A program made the translations under genes and the position numbers. Below, piece after piece: positions 1-5,587 of a stretch of DNA of 7,712 nucleotides. Origin of the DNA: Actinomycetota bacterium (GTDB taxonomy: Bacteria; Cyanobacteriota; Vampirovibrionia; Obscuribacterales; Obscuribacteraceae); NCBI GenBank assembly GCA_903970355.1, contig CAJCIF010000327.1:1-7712 (forward strand), in the 5' to 3' direction. The notes beneath the pieces are model-generated. The model had not been told where the DNA came from. It did not search any database and saw only the letters and a program-made list of their open reading frames with translations. Position 1 is the stretch's first letter, and the number at the start of each line of letters is the position of its first letter.

Positions 1-465
1 GTTATATTCCTTAGTCTGCAATTCAAGGCAGCCGCGCATATTATAGGCCTCACAAAGCTTGGATTCAGGAGCCAGCTGCAAATATTGATCGGCTTCCTTA
101 AGCGCATCCGTCCACCTTTGGAGTCCAATGAGTGCTCGCGCCCGTTGCCTATGCGCTTCTCCTGACTGCTTCAATAGGCGTACCGCATTGTCAGCATCGC
201 TAAGTGCCTCACTGTATCGCTGCACCATATTCAAGTATTCAGCGCGGCCTATGTAGAGCACTCCGTCGTTAGGATCGTGTCTTATCAGCTTATCCATGCG
301 GCTTATGCTCTCATCGAGATTTTCGATCTTGTAAGACGAGCCGGAGGGCAGAACGGGAATTGTTTGCAGTGTTGCAGCAAAGCAAGGAGCAAAAAGGCAG
401 GAAGCGAGTAGTGCTGGCAACCGAGTCAAGTACCGGTAACTAAAGGTATTCTTTCGCCTTATCAT
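1..465 (-). CDS. Exported TPR-repeat protein, N-terminal 155 residues (C-terminus beyond window)
   Basis: The reading frame is open from an ATG at 465 to the left edge, so the C-terminus lies outside the window. The first ~31 residues look like a Sec signal peptide: a basic start (MIRRKN), a hydrophobic stretch (LPALLASCLFAPCFA) and a plausible signal-peptidase site after PCFA. The mature part shows TPR-like helix pairs, for example DPNDGVLYIGRAEYL followed by YSEALSDADNAVRLL, then RWTDALKEADQYLQLAPES. TPRs are protein-binding scaffolds, so a periplasmic or surface interaction role is likely, but no partner is visible. The start is supported by GGAAGGG at 477-471, five bases before the ATG. 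It is transcribed away from the AbiE operon. Family-level identification is secure; function is unknown. Confidence 0.85.
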   Translation of the reverse strand, partial: MIRRKNTFSYRYLTRLPALLASCLFAPCFAATLQTIPVLPSGSSYKIENLDESISRMDKLIRHDPNDGVLYIGRAEYLNMVQRYSEALSDADNAVRLLKQSGEAHRQRARALIGLQRWTDALKEADQYLQLAPESKLCEAYNMRGCLELQTKEYN

Positions 466-514
466 GACAGCCCTTCCACAAGCCAGATCACGACCATCAC
501 CAACGTAAACACCT

Positions 515-543
515 ATTGTACATTCTTGACGGAACGGAAACGA
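515..543 (-). promoter_or_regulatory. Possible promoter of the left TPR gene
   Basis: On the minus strand a TACAAT box (520-515, five of six consensus bases) lies about 50 bases before the ATG at 465. The -35 position about 17 bases upstream (TCGTTT, 543-538) is poor. The call rests mainly on the -10 box and its sensible distance from the gene. Confidence 0.3.
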
Positions 544-640
544 ATACCGAGGGCGACGACACGTAGTGTGTAAGTCGAGATTTCGCGCCTTCTCCCGAAT
601 AACCTAAGCTCGCTTAGTCCCAGATAGTGTGTATCGTTTT

Positions 641-667
641 GGGGATAAGGGTAAGGGACAGTTAGGG
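641..667 (+). other. Canonical G-quadruplex motif upstream of the AbiE operator
   Basis: Four G-tracts (641-644, 649-651, 655-657, 665-667) are separated by loops ATAA, TAA and ACAGTTA. This fits the standard rule of G3+ tracts with loops of 1 to 7 bases. It lies on the coding strand of the AbiE operon, 17 bases before the left operator arm. Folding and function are not shown by sequence alone. Confidence 0.5.
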
Positions 668-684
668 CTTGAGAGTCTTTGAGT

Positions 685-745
685 ATGCCCCAATTATATG
701 CATATACCCTTGTATTTTATCGGTTTATGCATATAATTGGGGCAT
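685..745 (+). promoter_or_regulatory. AbiE operator: perfect 20-bp inverted repeat
   Basis: The left arm ATGCCCCAATTATATGCATA (685-704) and the right arm (726-745) are exact reverse complements separated by 21 bases. Three further pairs match after one mismatch at the inner edge. In studied AbiE systems the AbiEi antitoxin binds inverted repeats of similar size (about 23 bases) upstream of its own gene, bends the DNA and represses transcription. Here the right arm contains the -10 box and ends on the first two bases of the abiEi start codon, so repressor bound there would block RNA polymerase directly. The symmetry is seen; AbiEi binding is inferred from the family. Confidence 0.8.
710..737 (+). 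promoter_or_regulatory. abiE operon promoter with consensus -10 box
   Basis: A perfect TATAAT (732-737) lies in the right operator arm. A weak -35 candidate, TTGTAT (710-715), is 16 bases upstream in the spacer between the arms. The expected start of transcription, about seven bases after the -10 box, falls at or very near A744, the first base of the abiEi ATG. That would give a leaderless or nearly leaderless message. Confidence 0.6.
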
Positions 746-1556
746 GACTTCTCTAGAACAGTATATTGATGAACAACTAATCCGTGGTCGCTCCAGTTTC
801 TCCAAGGAAGAAGCGATAAAAACGCTGCGAGTTTCGACTGATGCATTTACGGCTGCCGCTTCACGGCTAACCAAGAAACAGCGACTGGTTAGCCCGTGGC
901 GAGGCTTTTATCTTATCCTGCGACCAGAAGATCGAGTTCAGGGCGCACCAGATCCAGTGCGGTGGATCGATCCGCTAATGAAGCATCTGAAGCTTGATTA
1001 TCGAATTTCGCTTCTCAGGGCGGCTGCGTTTCATGGCTCATCACATCAGGCAGCAATGGTCTTTCAGGTGATTGTGCCAAAGCAATTGCGTAGTTTTGAA
1101 ATTGGCCGGTACCGGATTCAATTTGTCTATCTAAGCCCAATAGTGTTTGAAGAGACAAATCAGTCGAACTGGGTGCAACAGTTGAAGAGCGAAACCGGAT
1201 TTGCGAAAGTTGCCGGTGTCGAGTTGACTCTTTTGGACAGCGCGCGCTATTTTCACAAAGCGGGTGGCATTAACGGACTCGCACAAATTGTGCATGACGT
1301 AGGCATAAAAGCCAATCCGCGTATACTTTCTAAAGCTGCCGAGTTCTATGAAAATTCGGCTGTGAGGCGCCTTGGGTATTTGTTGGATCACTTTGGCGAA
1401 ACACGGCAGTGTAAGTCGCTTATGCACTTTGTCAGGGCGGCAAAGTCAATGAAGCCATTGGACCCCTCGATTAAGCCCCTAATTGAAGGGATGCCACTCC
1501 AGAAAAATGCTAAGTGGATGTTAGCAATAAACGAGACCGTGGAGATCGATGAATGA
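744..1556 (+). CDS. abiEi: AbiEi-family antitoxin and autorepressor (type IV toxin-antitoxin system)
   Basis: This 270-residue protein has the AbiEi layout. An N-terminal winged-helix DNA-binding region (about residues 1-60) holds a recognition-helix-like SKEEAIKTLRVSTDAF and a wing ending WRGFYLI. A larger C-terminal antitoxin domain follows, with the typical WIDPLM, RISLLRAAAFHGSSHQ and GVELTLLDSARYF segments. It should repress its own operon and neutralise the downstream toxin; classic AbiE antitoxins do this without direct toxin binding. The frame is open back to 669, but that extension crosses the operator and promoter, so the ATG at 744 is the sensible start. Its stop overlaps the toxin start as ATGA (1553-1556). 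No strong Shine-Dalgarno precedes the ATG, consistent with a leaderless message. The family assignment is from remembered sequence patterns; confidence is high because of the partner gene. Confidence 0.92.
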   Translation: MTSLEQYIDEQLIRGRSSFSKEEAIKTLRVSTDAFTAAASRLTKKQRLVSPWRGFYLILRPEDRVQGAPDPVRWIDPLMKHLKLDYRISLLRAAAFHGSSHQAAMVFQVIVPKQLRSFEIGRYRIQFVYLSPIVFEETNQSNWVQQLKSETGFAKVAGVELTLLDSARYFHKAGGINGLAQIVHDVGIKANPRILSKAAEFYENSAVRRLGYLLDHFGETRQCKSLMHFVRAAKSMKPLDPSIKPLIEGMPLQKNAKWMLAINETVEIDE

Positions 1557-2419
1557 TTCCAAGGGCCTACGTACAACAGTGGAGTTTAAAGGCACCATGG
1601 CCAGATGCGGCGCAGATCGAGCAAGATCTGATCATCTGTCGAGCACTATGTGATCTCTTCAACTCGAAAGATCTAGCAGGAAAAATCGCATTTCGTGGTG
1701 GCACTGCCATAAATAAGCTTCTGTTTGCAAAGCCGTTGCGTTATTCGGAAGACATCGACCTTGTACAAATGCAGCAAGAAGGAATCGGTGAAACAGTGGA
1801 TGGGATTCGCAAGGCACTTTCATGGCTGGGGAACTTCAAGTACAATCAGGCGGATCACTCAATACATTTGATTTCCAAGTTTGCACCGGAGTCAGCACCG
1901 GAAAGCGCTCTTAAGGTGAAGGTGGAAATCAATACTCGCGAACATGAGAATCTATACCCACTAAGAAAATATCCATTTGAGGTTGATAGCCAGTGGTACA
2001 AATCGCAAACGGATATTGTTTCCTTTGAACAGGAGGAGCTTTTTGGAACAAAGCTGAGAGCTTTATTGCAAAGGCGAAAAAACCGTGACCTGTTTGACTT
2101 GCATGTAGGGCTGATGCAACTTTCACTCAACACCAATAAATTGATCACTTGCTTTGAACACTACCTATCACTCCAGGAGCAAGCGATCAGCAGGGCTGAA
2201 GCAGAGCAGCGGATGCTAGAAAAATTGCAAAAGAGTCTTACGGAAGACATTGCACCTCTTTTGCCTGTGGGAACTAGTTACACAGAAGAAGACGCGCTTA
2301 CCGCATTTGGCAGGGTTTGGTCTGAGTTGATCGGACGGATTTCAGGAGAACCCTGGAAGAAGTCAGAGCAGGTTATTGATGAACTCAGGAAAAAGCGGTT
2401 GCCGAATTTGCTCAGGTGA
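1553..2419 (+). CDS. abiEii: AbiEii/AbiGii-family nucleotidyltransferase toxin
   Basis: This 288-residue cytoplasmic protein matches AbiEii toxins along its length. Near the start it has the family segment QQWSLKAPWPD..QIEQDLIICRAL. Nucleotidyltransferase motif I is FRGGTAINKL (47-56) followed by YSEDIDLV with the metal-binding aspartates D67 and D69. Motif II is KVEIN (123-127). Motif III is EELFGTKLRALL (161-172) with K167, and RDLFDL (178-183) follows. All expected catalytic residues look intact. Characterised relatives bind GTP, and the related MenT toxins add nucleotides to tRNA 3' ends and stop growth; the substrate here is not known. A GGAG at 1541-1544 lies eight bases before the ATG, and the four-base overlap with abiEi implies translational coupling. 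AbiE systems act in abortive phage defence or plasmid/genome stabilisation. Confidence 0.95.
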   Translation: MIPRAYVQQWSLKAPWPDAAQIEQDLIICRALCDLFNSKDLAGKIAFRGGTAINKLLFAKPLRYSEDIDLVQMQQEGIGETVDGIRKALSWLGNFKYNQADHSIHLISKFAPESAPESALKVKVEINTREHENLYPLRKYPFEVDSQWYKSQTDIVSFEQEELFGTKLRALLQRRKNRDLFDLHVGLMQLSLNTNKLITCFEHYLSLQEQAISRAEAEQRMLEKLQKSLTEDIAPLLPVGTSYTEEDALTAFGRVWSELIGRISGEPWKKSEQVIDELRKKRLPNLLR

Positions 2420-2530
2420 ATGAAATTCTATGTTAATGTCGATGAAAGGGACCCGGCAACGCTTAAAGAAAGCATGCGAAAGATTCCGAATGAACTATCA
2501 TACCTGAGTATGTCAGAGAAACCCAGATGA
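2420..2530 (+). CDS. Doubtful 36-residue ORF directly after the toxin
   Basis: The ATG follows the abiEii stop with no gap and encodes 36 residues beginning MKFYVNVDERD. An AGGTGA precedes it with no spacing, which is poor for initiation. The same AGGTGA is better placed for an overlapping 25-codon frame beginning ATG at 2430. The frame is the same as that of the RHS ORF starting at 2543, with a single TGA (2528-2530) closing it and four sense codons between. I recognise no family. It may be a leftover piece of a gene cut by rearrangement, or not translated. Confidence 0.2.
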   Translation: MKFYVNVDERDPATLKESMRKIPNELSYLSMSEKPR

Positions 2531-2542
2531 ATAGCCACGTCC

Positions 2543-3613
2543 GTGATATCTAGGTTTGGTGGAGCTGTCTACAATGAGTCTTCACGATCAAATTACTCGG
2601 TAACGCATGAAACCACTATGGCACCACCGGACTTGTTCTGCACCATTGGCGATGCCACGCGTTTGAAAAGGGTCAATTATCCCGGGACGGGCAATAATTC
2701 GCAGTTTGTTTATGATGGTTATAGCAAATTAGTAAAGATAAGCGAATTGGTTAGCTCCTCAGTCTCGAGTATCAAACAGTTTGTAAGGATCAACGCAAAA
2801 CGCCCTGCCGAAGTACGCGATGGTTCGAGTAACCTGATTTCACAATACTTCGTAAGGGGACAAATGGACAGTGCTGTGAAGCACTTTTACTCGCGCGACA
2901 AAAATGGGTCAGTCAGAGAAATGACTGATTCAAGCGGTTCTATCTCAGCTCAATATGCCTACGATCCATTCGGAAATACGGAGAAGGTAAGTGGCTCCAC
3001 AGATTCTGATTTTCAATTTGCCTTTTACATGATGCACCAAAGAAGTGGATTTTATCTAACTCAAAATCGCACCTATTCAACCAAATTTGGTCGATTTTTG
3101 AATCGCGATCCATCAGGTTATTTCGGAGGCATGAACCTATTCGGTTATGTTGGCAATAACCCTATTAGCTTCATTGACCCAGGCGGTTTGAGAGGCCCAG
3201 CGCCACCACCTCAGCCAGACCCTGCACCCACTCCGGGTCCGTCTCCCGAGCCTGTACCAGGTCCGGATCCTGGGCCGAAGCCAGATCCTACTCCAGATCC
3301 AAAACCTGCCCCTTCGCCGCAACCCATACCCCCCGACGACGGTGCTCCGTGGCCGCACTTTCCCCTACCGCTTCCAGACATTCCGAAGCCGCCTTGGTGG
3401 CCGGATCGGTTACCCTGGCCATTCCCACCATCGTTCAAAGAGTGCGAAGACTGTTGTAGTGACAATTTCGAATCGAACGAAGCACAATGCATTAAACATG
3501 GTGGAGATAAGATAAATTGCCATAGGGCGGCTTTTCTGATCTACTCAAAGTGCCTGGATGAGTGTTTTACTGACACTAGGTCATGCATTCCCATAGACTG
3601 CACCCGGAAGTAG
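2543..3613 (+). CDS. C-terminal end of an RHS-repeat protein with proline-rich stalk and cysteine-rich tip
   Basis: The ORF codes for up to 356 residues. Residues ~41-140 contain degenerate YD/RHS repeats (RVNYPGTG, FVYDGYSKLVKI, VREMTDSSGSISAQYAYD). Residues 141-215 form the conserved RHS core end (YDPFGN, SGFYLTQNRTYSTKFGRFLNRDP, NLFGYVGNNPISFIDPGG). A proline-rich stalk (218-298) of PxP/PDP units follows, then a cysteine-rich tail (301-353, nine Cys, beginning CEDCC). Full RHS proteins exceed a thousand residues and carry a variable toxic or adhesive tip after the core. This piece has no signal peptide, no shell and no credible ribosome site at GTG 2543 or ATG 2618, so it is probably a 5'-truncated orphan tip. 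The tail matches no toxin fold that I know. It is convergent with the Clp-N gene, 12 bases between stops. Confidence 0.8.
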   Translation: MISRFGGAVYNESSRSNYSVTHETTMAPPDLFCTIGDATRLKRVNYPGTGNNSQFVYDGYSKLVKISELVSSSVSSIKQFVRINAKRPAEVRDGSSNLISQYFVRGQMDSAVKHFYSRDKNGSVREMTDSSGSISAQYAYDPFGNTEKVSGSTDSDFQFAFYMMHQRSGFYLTQNRTYSTKFGRFLNRDPSGYFGGMNLFGYVGNNPISFIDPGGLRGPAPPPQPDPAPTPGPSPEPVPGPDPGPKPDPTPDPKPAPSPQPIPPDDGAPWPHFPLPLPDIPKPPWWPDRLPWPFPPSFKECEDCCSDNFESNEAQCIKHGGDKINCHRAAFLIYSKCLDECFTDTRSCIPIDCTRK

Positions 3614-3625
3614 ATTGTTTGGTCA

Positions 3626-4099
3626 TTAATCTTCATCTTGAATCGCTTCTTCGATTTGAAGATAGCGATTCAAAACTTCACTCAGTCTCAGTTGATTGAA
3701 CATCGTAGACAGGAAGCAGTTCTTGCAATGCGAATTTGCGTGAATGGCAATGGCTTTCACTAATAGAACGCTTGTGATGCAATCTGAATCAGCGTTTTCC
3801 GCCAATTTACTCGCGCAAAGCAATAACTCGACACAGTGCTCGGAAAAGCCGTTATTCGATGGATCTTCAGCGTGGCCCTTGGCGGCGGATTTGTAAGAGA
3901 TTCTCATCTTCTCGATGGTAACTCCTGCTTTGTAAAGCGCAGAGCCTCCTGTAGAATTTTCGTTCCTAACCGAGCCTAGAAATACAAATTCCGGAGACAA
4001 AGTAGACTTGCCAAGCCTCCGTAATTCCTCTTGAGCGTACATCATGGTTTTCAGAGCATCTGCATCCATTTTCTTATAGACGGACTCAAGTTCTGACAT
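3626..4099 (-). CDS. Stand-alone Clp N-terminal domain protein (adaptor-like)
   Basis: The 157 residues contain two Clp N-domain repeats and nothing else. Repeat one is about 12-75 (DADALKTMMYAQEELRRLG, then a GSALYKAGVTIEKMR segment). Repeat two is about 85-150 (FSEHCVELLLCASKLAE, then ITSVLLVKAIA). This resembles the N-domain of ClpC/ClpA unfoldases, which docks adaptors and substrates; the AAA+ ATPase modules are absent. Such short proteins (compare plant ClpT) can bind a Clp protease or compete for adaptors; a role here is inferred. I prefer ATG 4099, which has AGG (4109-4107) seven bases upstream, over the in-frame TTG at 4126, which has no ribosome site. Cysteines cluster in the second repeat (HCKNC). 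Confidence 0.8.
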   Translation of the reverse strand: MSELESVYKKMDADALKTMMYAQEELRRLGKSTLSPEFVFLGSVRNENSTGGSALYKAGVTIEKMRISYKSAAKGHAEDPSNNGFSEHCVELLLCASKLAENADSDCITSVLLVKAIAIHANSHCKNCFLSTMFNQLRLSEVLNRYLQIEEAIQDED

Positions 4100-4145
4100 A
4101 TCGATGCCTATGCTCCACTCAAACAATTAAAGGTTGCTGTAAGGC

Positions 4146-4158
4146 TTTTGGTCCAAAA
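4146..4158. repeat. 13-bp palindrome upstream of the Clp-N gene
   Basis: TTTTGG and CCAAAA flank a single T and form a perfect palindrome 46 bases before the ATG at 4099. Its position suits a regulator-binding site, but no regulator or clear promoter could be tied to it. Confidence 0.3.
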
Positions 4159-4262
4159 CTAATTTGTATGTAGTCACCAAATCGACTTCTCGCAATGATC
4201 GCAAAAGTTTGCTTCACGGTTGCACAAGCAAAAATAATTATTCGCACGCATATCGATTATAG

Positions 4263-4379
4263 TCCAATCCCGCCCCACAAATCCGTGGCAGATTCCACCG
4301 TAAGAACGAGGTCAAGCGAATATATCAAGATTCCATGAAAGCGCCCGATCTGTCAATGGGCGTATTTCTGGGGTTTTAG
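4263..4379 (+). pseudogene. Short open stretch, possible GIY-YIG-type N-terminal scrap
   Basis: An open stretch of 38 codons without a start codon ends at TAG 4377-4379. Its last part reads KNEVKRIYQDSMKAP then LSMGVFLGF. This recalls the opening of a group of small GIY-YIG-domain proteins (a basic helix followed by a P-MGVF strand), but the conserved residues after MGVF are missing. I regard it as a possible remnant only; chance is a real alternative. The rest of 4100-4262 shows no gene. Confidence 0.15.
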
Positions 4380-4400
4380 CAGATTTAGATTTTAATTTAG

Positions 4401-4444
4401 AGCAGCAAAAGGAGTGGACTGTCAGGTCCACTCCTTTTGCTGCT
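4401..4444. terminator. Perfect 19-bp hairpin, possible bidirectional terminator
   Basis: AGCAGCAAAAGGAGTGGAC (4401-4419) pairs exactly with 4426-4444 around the loop TGTCAG. The GGAGTGGAC core is flanked by AAAA on one side and TTTT on the other, as in bidirectional intrinsic terminators. However, the T-tract is only four long and lies inside the stem, followed by GCTGCT. It sits between the gene scrap ending at 4379 and the transposase remnant ending at 4623. It could instead be a mobile-element end or a repeat. Confidence 0.5.
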
Positions 4445-4622
4445 AATGGTGCGGCTACTTTTCCTGTCTTGGTACTCGCCACTATAGGTGGCGGCACATG
4501 CTTCCATCGGCGTTCATATGACGCAACAGTGGTTTATTGGTGCCGGGCCGTTCATTCTAAAGCTCAACCTTTTATGGTTTCATCTTGCACAGGAACTGAC
4601 CCGGTGGCCACACCTCTTTTCC
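4445..4622. other. Non-coding stretch downstream of the transposase remnant
   Basis: I see no supported gene here. It probably includes the sequence that followed the IS110 transposase stop, but IS110 elements lack ordinary terminal inverted repeats, so the element boundary cannot be set by eye. Confidence 0.4.
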
Positions 4623-4917
4623 TTACGCCGACTGCTTGCCGACTAAATTCGCATCAAACGGCGTCTGATCTCTCAAAACCCGGTAGGATATTTCTAATAG
4701 CTTTCTTGCTGTTGCAACGATGGCGCCATGCCGTCCACATCGCCTACTTACCGACGTGAAAAAATGGCGAAGATGCGAACAGGATTTTATCGCTTTCCAC
4801 GCATCCTGTACCAATACCCACCGAAGAAGTGGAGGTGATCGGACCAGTGTAGCGACTACTCGCACTCTGGTGCAAACTTGGCACAAGGCCAGCATAATTC
4901 ACAACCTGTCCGGATCT
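4623..4917 (-). pseudogene. IS110-family transposase C-terminal remnant, frameshifted
   Basis: Two frames on the minus strand together give the C-terminal transposase_20 (IS110/IS116/IS902) domain. From 4917 one frame reads RSGQVVNYAGLVPSLHQS then RYTGPIT. Near 4831-4840 the frame changes, and the second reads LLRWVLVQDAWKAI, HGAIVATARKLLEISY and YRVLRDQTPFDA, ending at TAA 4625-4623. Intact relatives have GPITKEGS before the LRW, so a few codons are lost at the junction. A stop (TAA, 4920-4918) precedes RSGQ in its frame. IS110 transposases combine an N-terminal RuvC-like DEDD domain with this C-terminal serine-bearing domain; the DEDD domain is not found here. The element is dead. Confidence 0.85.
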
Positions 4918-5215
4918 TTACCCATTACAGTCTAGAGAATGTTATATGCCAGGCGCTACGTCAGCATTAATTTGTCAGATAGCAATTCCACTCCCTCTAT
5001 CGCCACGAAGTGGCGCTATCGAAGATAGCAGGATAAAGAGCTCAGGATCCACCTGCTCTAATCGGTCACTGGATGAGCTTCTTGGCGTTGGGCTTTTTGC
5101 ACCGATGTGGTGCCAGAAACCGGACAACTAGACCTTAAGGCGCACCAGGCGGCGTTCTAAGACGCGGACTTTTTCCGTAGTTTCTTCCAATGCACCTTCC
5201 AAAGATTAATTCGAA
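4918..5215 (-). pseudogene. Probable degraded middle part of the same IS110 transposase
   Basis: Continuing upstream in the frame of RSGQVVNYAGL, with several stops, one reads LEETTEKVRVLERRLVRL (from about 5200) and EQVDPELFILL (about 5060-5030), then GIAI*QINADVA. This follows the expected order of a coiled-coil helix, a short link, and the helix-hairpin-helix-like IPGIG segment before YAGLVP in IS110 proteins. The distance from FILL to YAGL is about a dozen residues longer than I expect, and the tandem hairpins at 4997-5028 fall in that excess. The match is weak and by eye. Confidence 0.4.
4997..5028. repeat. Tandem GAA-loop hairpins
   Basis: CGCCAC-GAA-GTGGCG (5001-5015) is followed immediately by CTATC-GAA-GATAG (5016-5028). 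CTATCG occurs at both 4997 and 5016. Both stems are perfect with the same three-base loop, suggesting a small mobile or repetitive palindromic unit lying in the transposase remnant. Confidence 0.4.
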
Positions 5216-5370
5216 ATTTGTCGAGAACAGTCCGTCGAGCTTGCCAAAATAACCGAACAATCCGCATCATAACGAGGGCTGTTTCACCCCACCAGGCTCA
5301 AAAGCCCTTGCTTTAAATTGATTGTGCAACAAGTGTAATTCCGCAAAGTCAACTGAGGGGCCGACTTGGG
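5216..5370. other. Non-coding stretch, no gene seen
   Basis: There are short open frames only, such as about 40 codons on the minus strand reading ALVMMRIVRLFWQARR. None is recognised or has a convincing start. The right end, around 5361-5370, already resembles the RHS ORF (ACTTG followed by CACCATTGG). Confidence 0.4.
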
Positions 5371-5398
5371 CACCATTGGCGATGCCGCGTGTTTGAAA
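5371..5398 (+). pseudogene. RHS scrap: second copy of a 28-base RHS segment
   Basis: These 28 bases match 2641-2668 of the RHS ORF at 26 positions. They encode TIGDAACLK then TAG, against TIGDATRLKRV in the longer copy. The preceding GACTTG is also shared, with a short length difference before CACC. The frame stops at once, so this is a dead fragment of an RHS gene in the same orientation. Confidence 0.7.
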
Positions 5399-5470
5399 TA
5401 GATCTGAGGCAATCTCTGCCGAACGTCCGCTTGACTCTGAATGGGTTTGCGAGCGCCGTCTTTGAAACAG

Positions 5471-5479
5471 TGCTATAGT
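5471..5479 (+). promoter_or_regulatory. Possible extended -10 promoter of the LRV gene
   Basis: TGC directly before TATAGT fits an extended -10 element, which can act without a good -35. It lies about 110 bases before the ATG at 5588. The intervening leader contains the short palindrome AGTGTT-AG-AACACT (5514-5527) but no known riboswitch pattern. Confidence 0.35.
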
Positions 5480-5587
5480 TTAGAGTAGATAAAGGCTATT
5501 AAACGAGCAGCGCAAGTGTTAGAACACTGCTAGGACTGCTGTTATTTTCACCGAAGTCTAGACAGACTGTAGAAACTGGTGAAAATT

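Noticed and set aside
604..617. Palindrome CTAAGC-TC-GCTTAG as a terminator or operator
   Set aside because: It has no T-run on either side and only six pairs; it cannot be linked to a gene or regulator.
565..633. Repeated TAGTGTGTA (564 and 625)
   Set aside because: Two short copies with no shared flanks or regular spacing; likely chance.
669..743. N-terminal extension of AbiEi starting at 669
   Set aside because: It would translate through the operator and the TATAAT box. The start codon at 669 has no ribosome site, and the family N-terminus begins at about MTSLEQYI.
3137..3492. Antisense ORFs opposite the RHS proline-rich stalk
   Set aside because: They are Arg/Trp- or Gly/Ser-rich mirror images of the proline codons, with no start signals or recognisable domain.
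4312..4497. Minus-strand ORF across the 19-bp hairpin
   Set aside because: It runs through the hairpin, has no ribosome site and shows no family resemblance.
4469..4935. Plus-strand ORFs at 4469-4759 and 4720-4935
   Set aside because: They are shadows of the minus-strand IS110 transposase remnant, which has clear family motifs.
5099..5116. Hairpin GCACC-GATGT-GGTGC with a nearby T-run
   Set aside because: The T-run precedes rather than follows the stem on the plus strand, and the stem is only five pairs, so it is not a terminator.
4946..5131. Plus-strand ORF of 61 codons
   Set aside because: It runs through the tandem hairpins opposite the probable transposase frame; no recognisable content.
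4127..5578. Search for tRNA genes, CRISPR repeats or a bridge RNA in the gene-poor zone
   Set aside because: No cloverleaf with a T-loop motif and no regularly spaced repeats were seen. The IS110 remnant is too decayed and its ends too unclear to place a bridge RNA.
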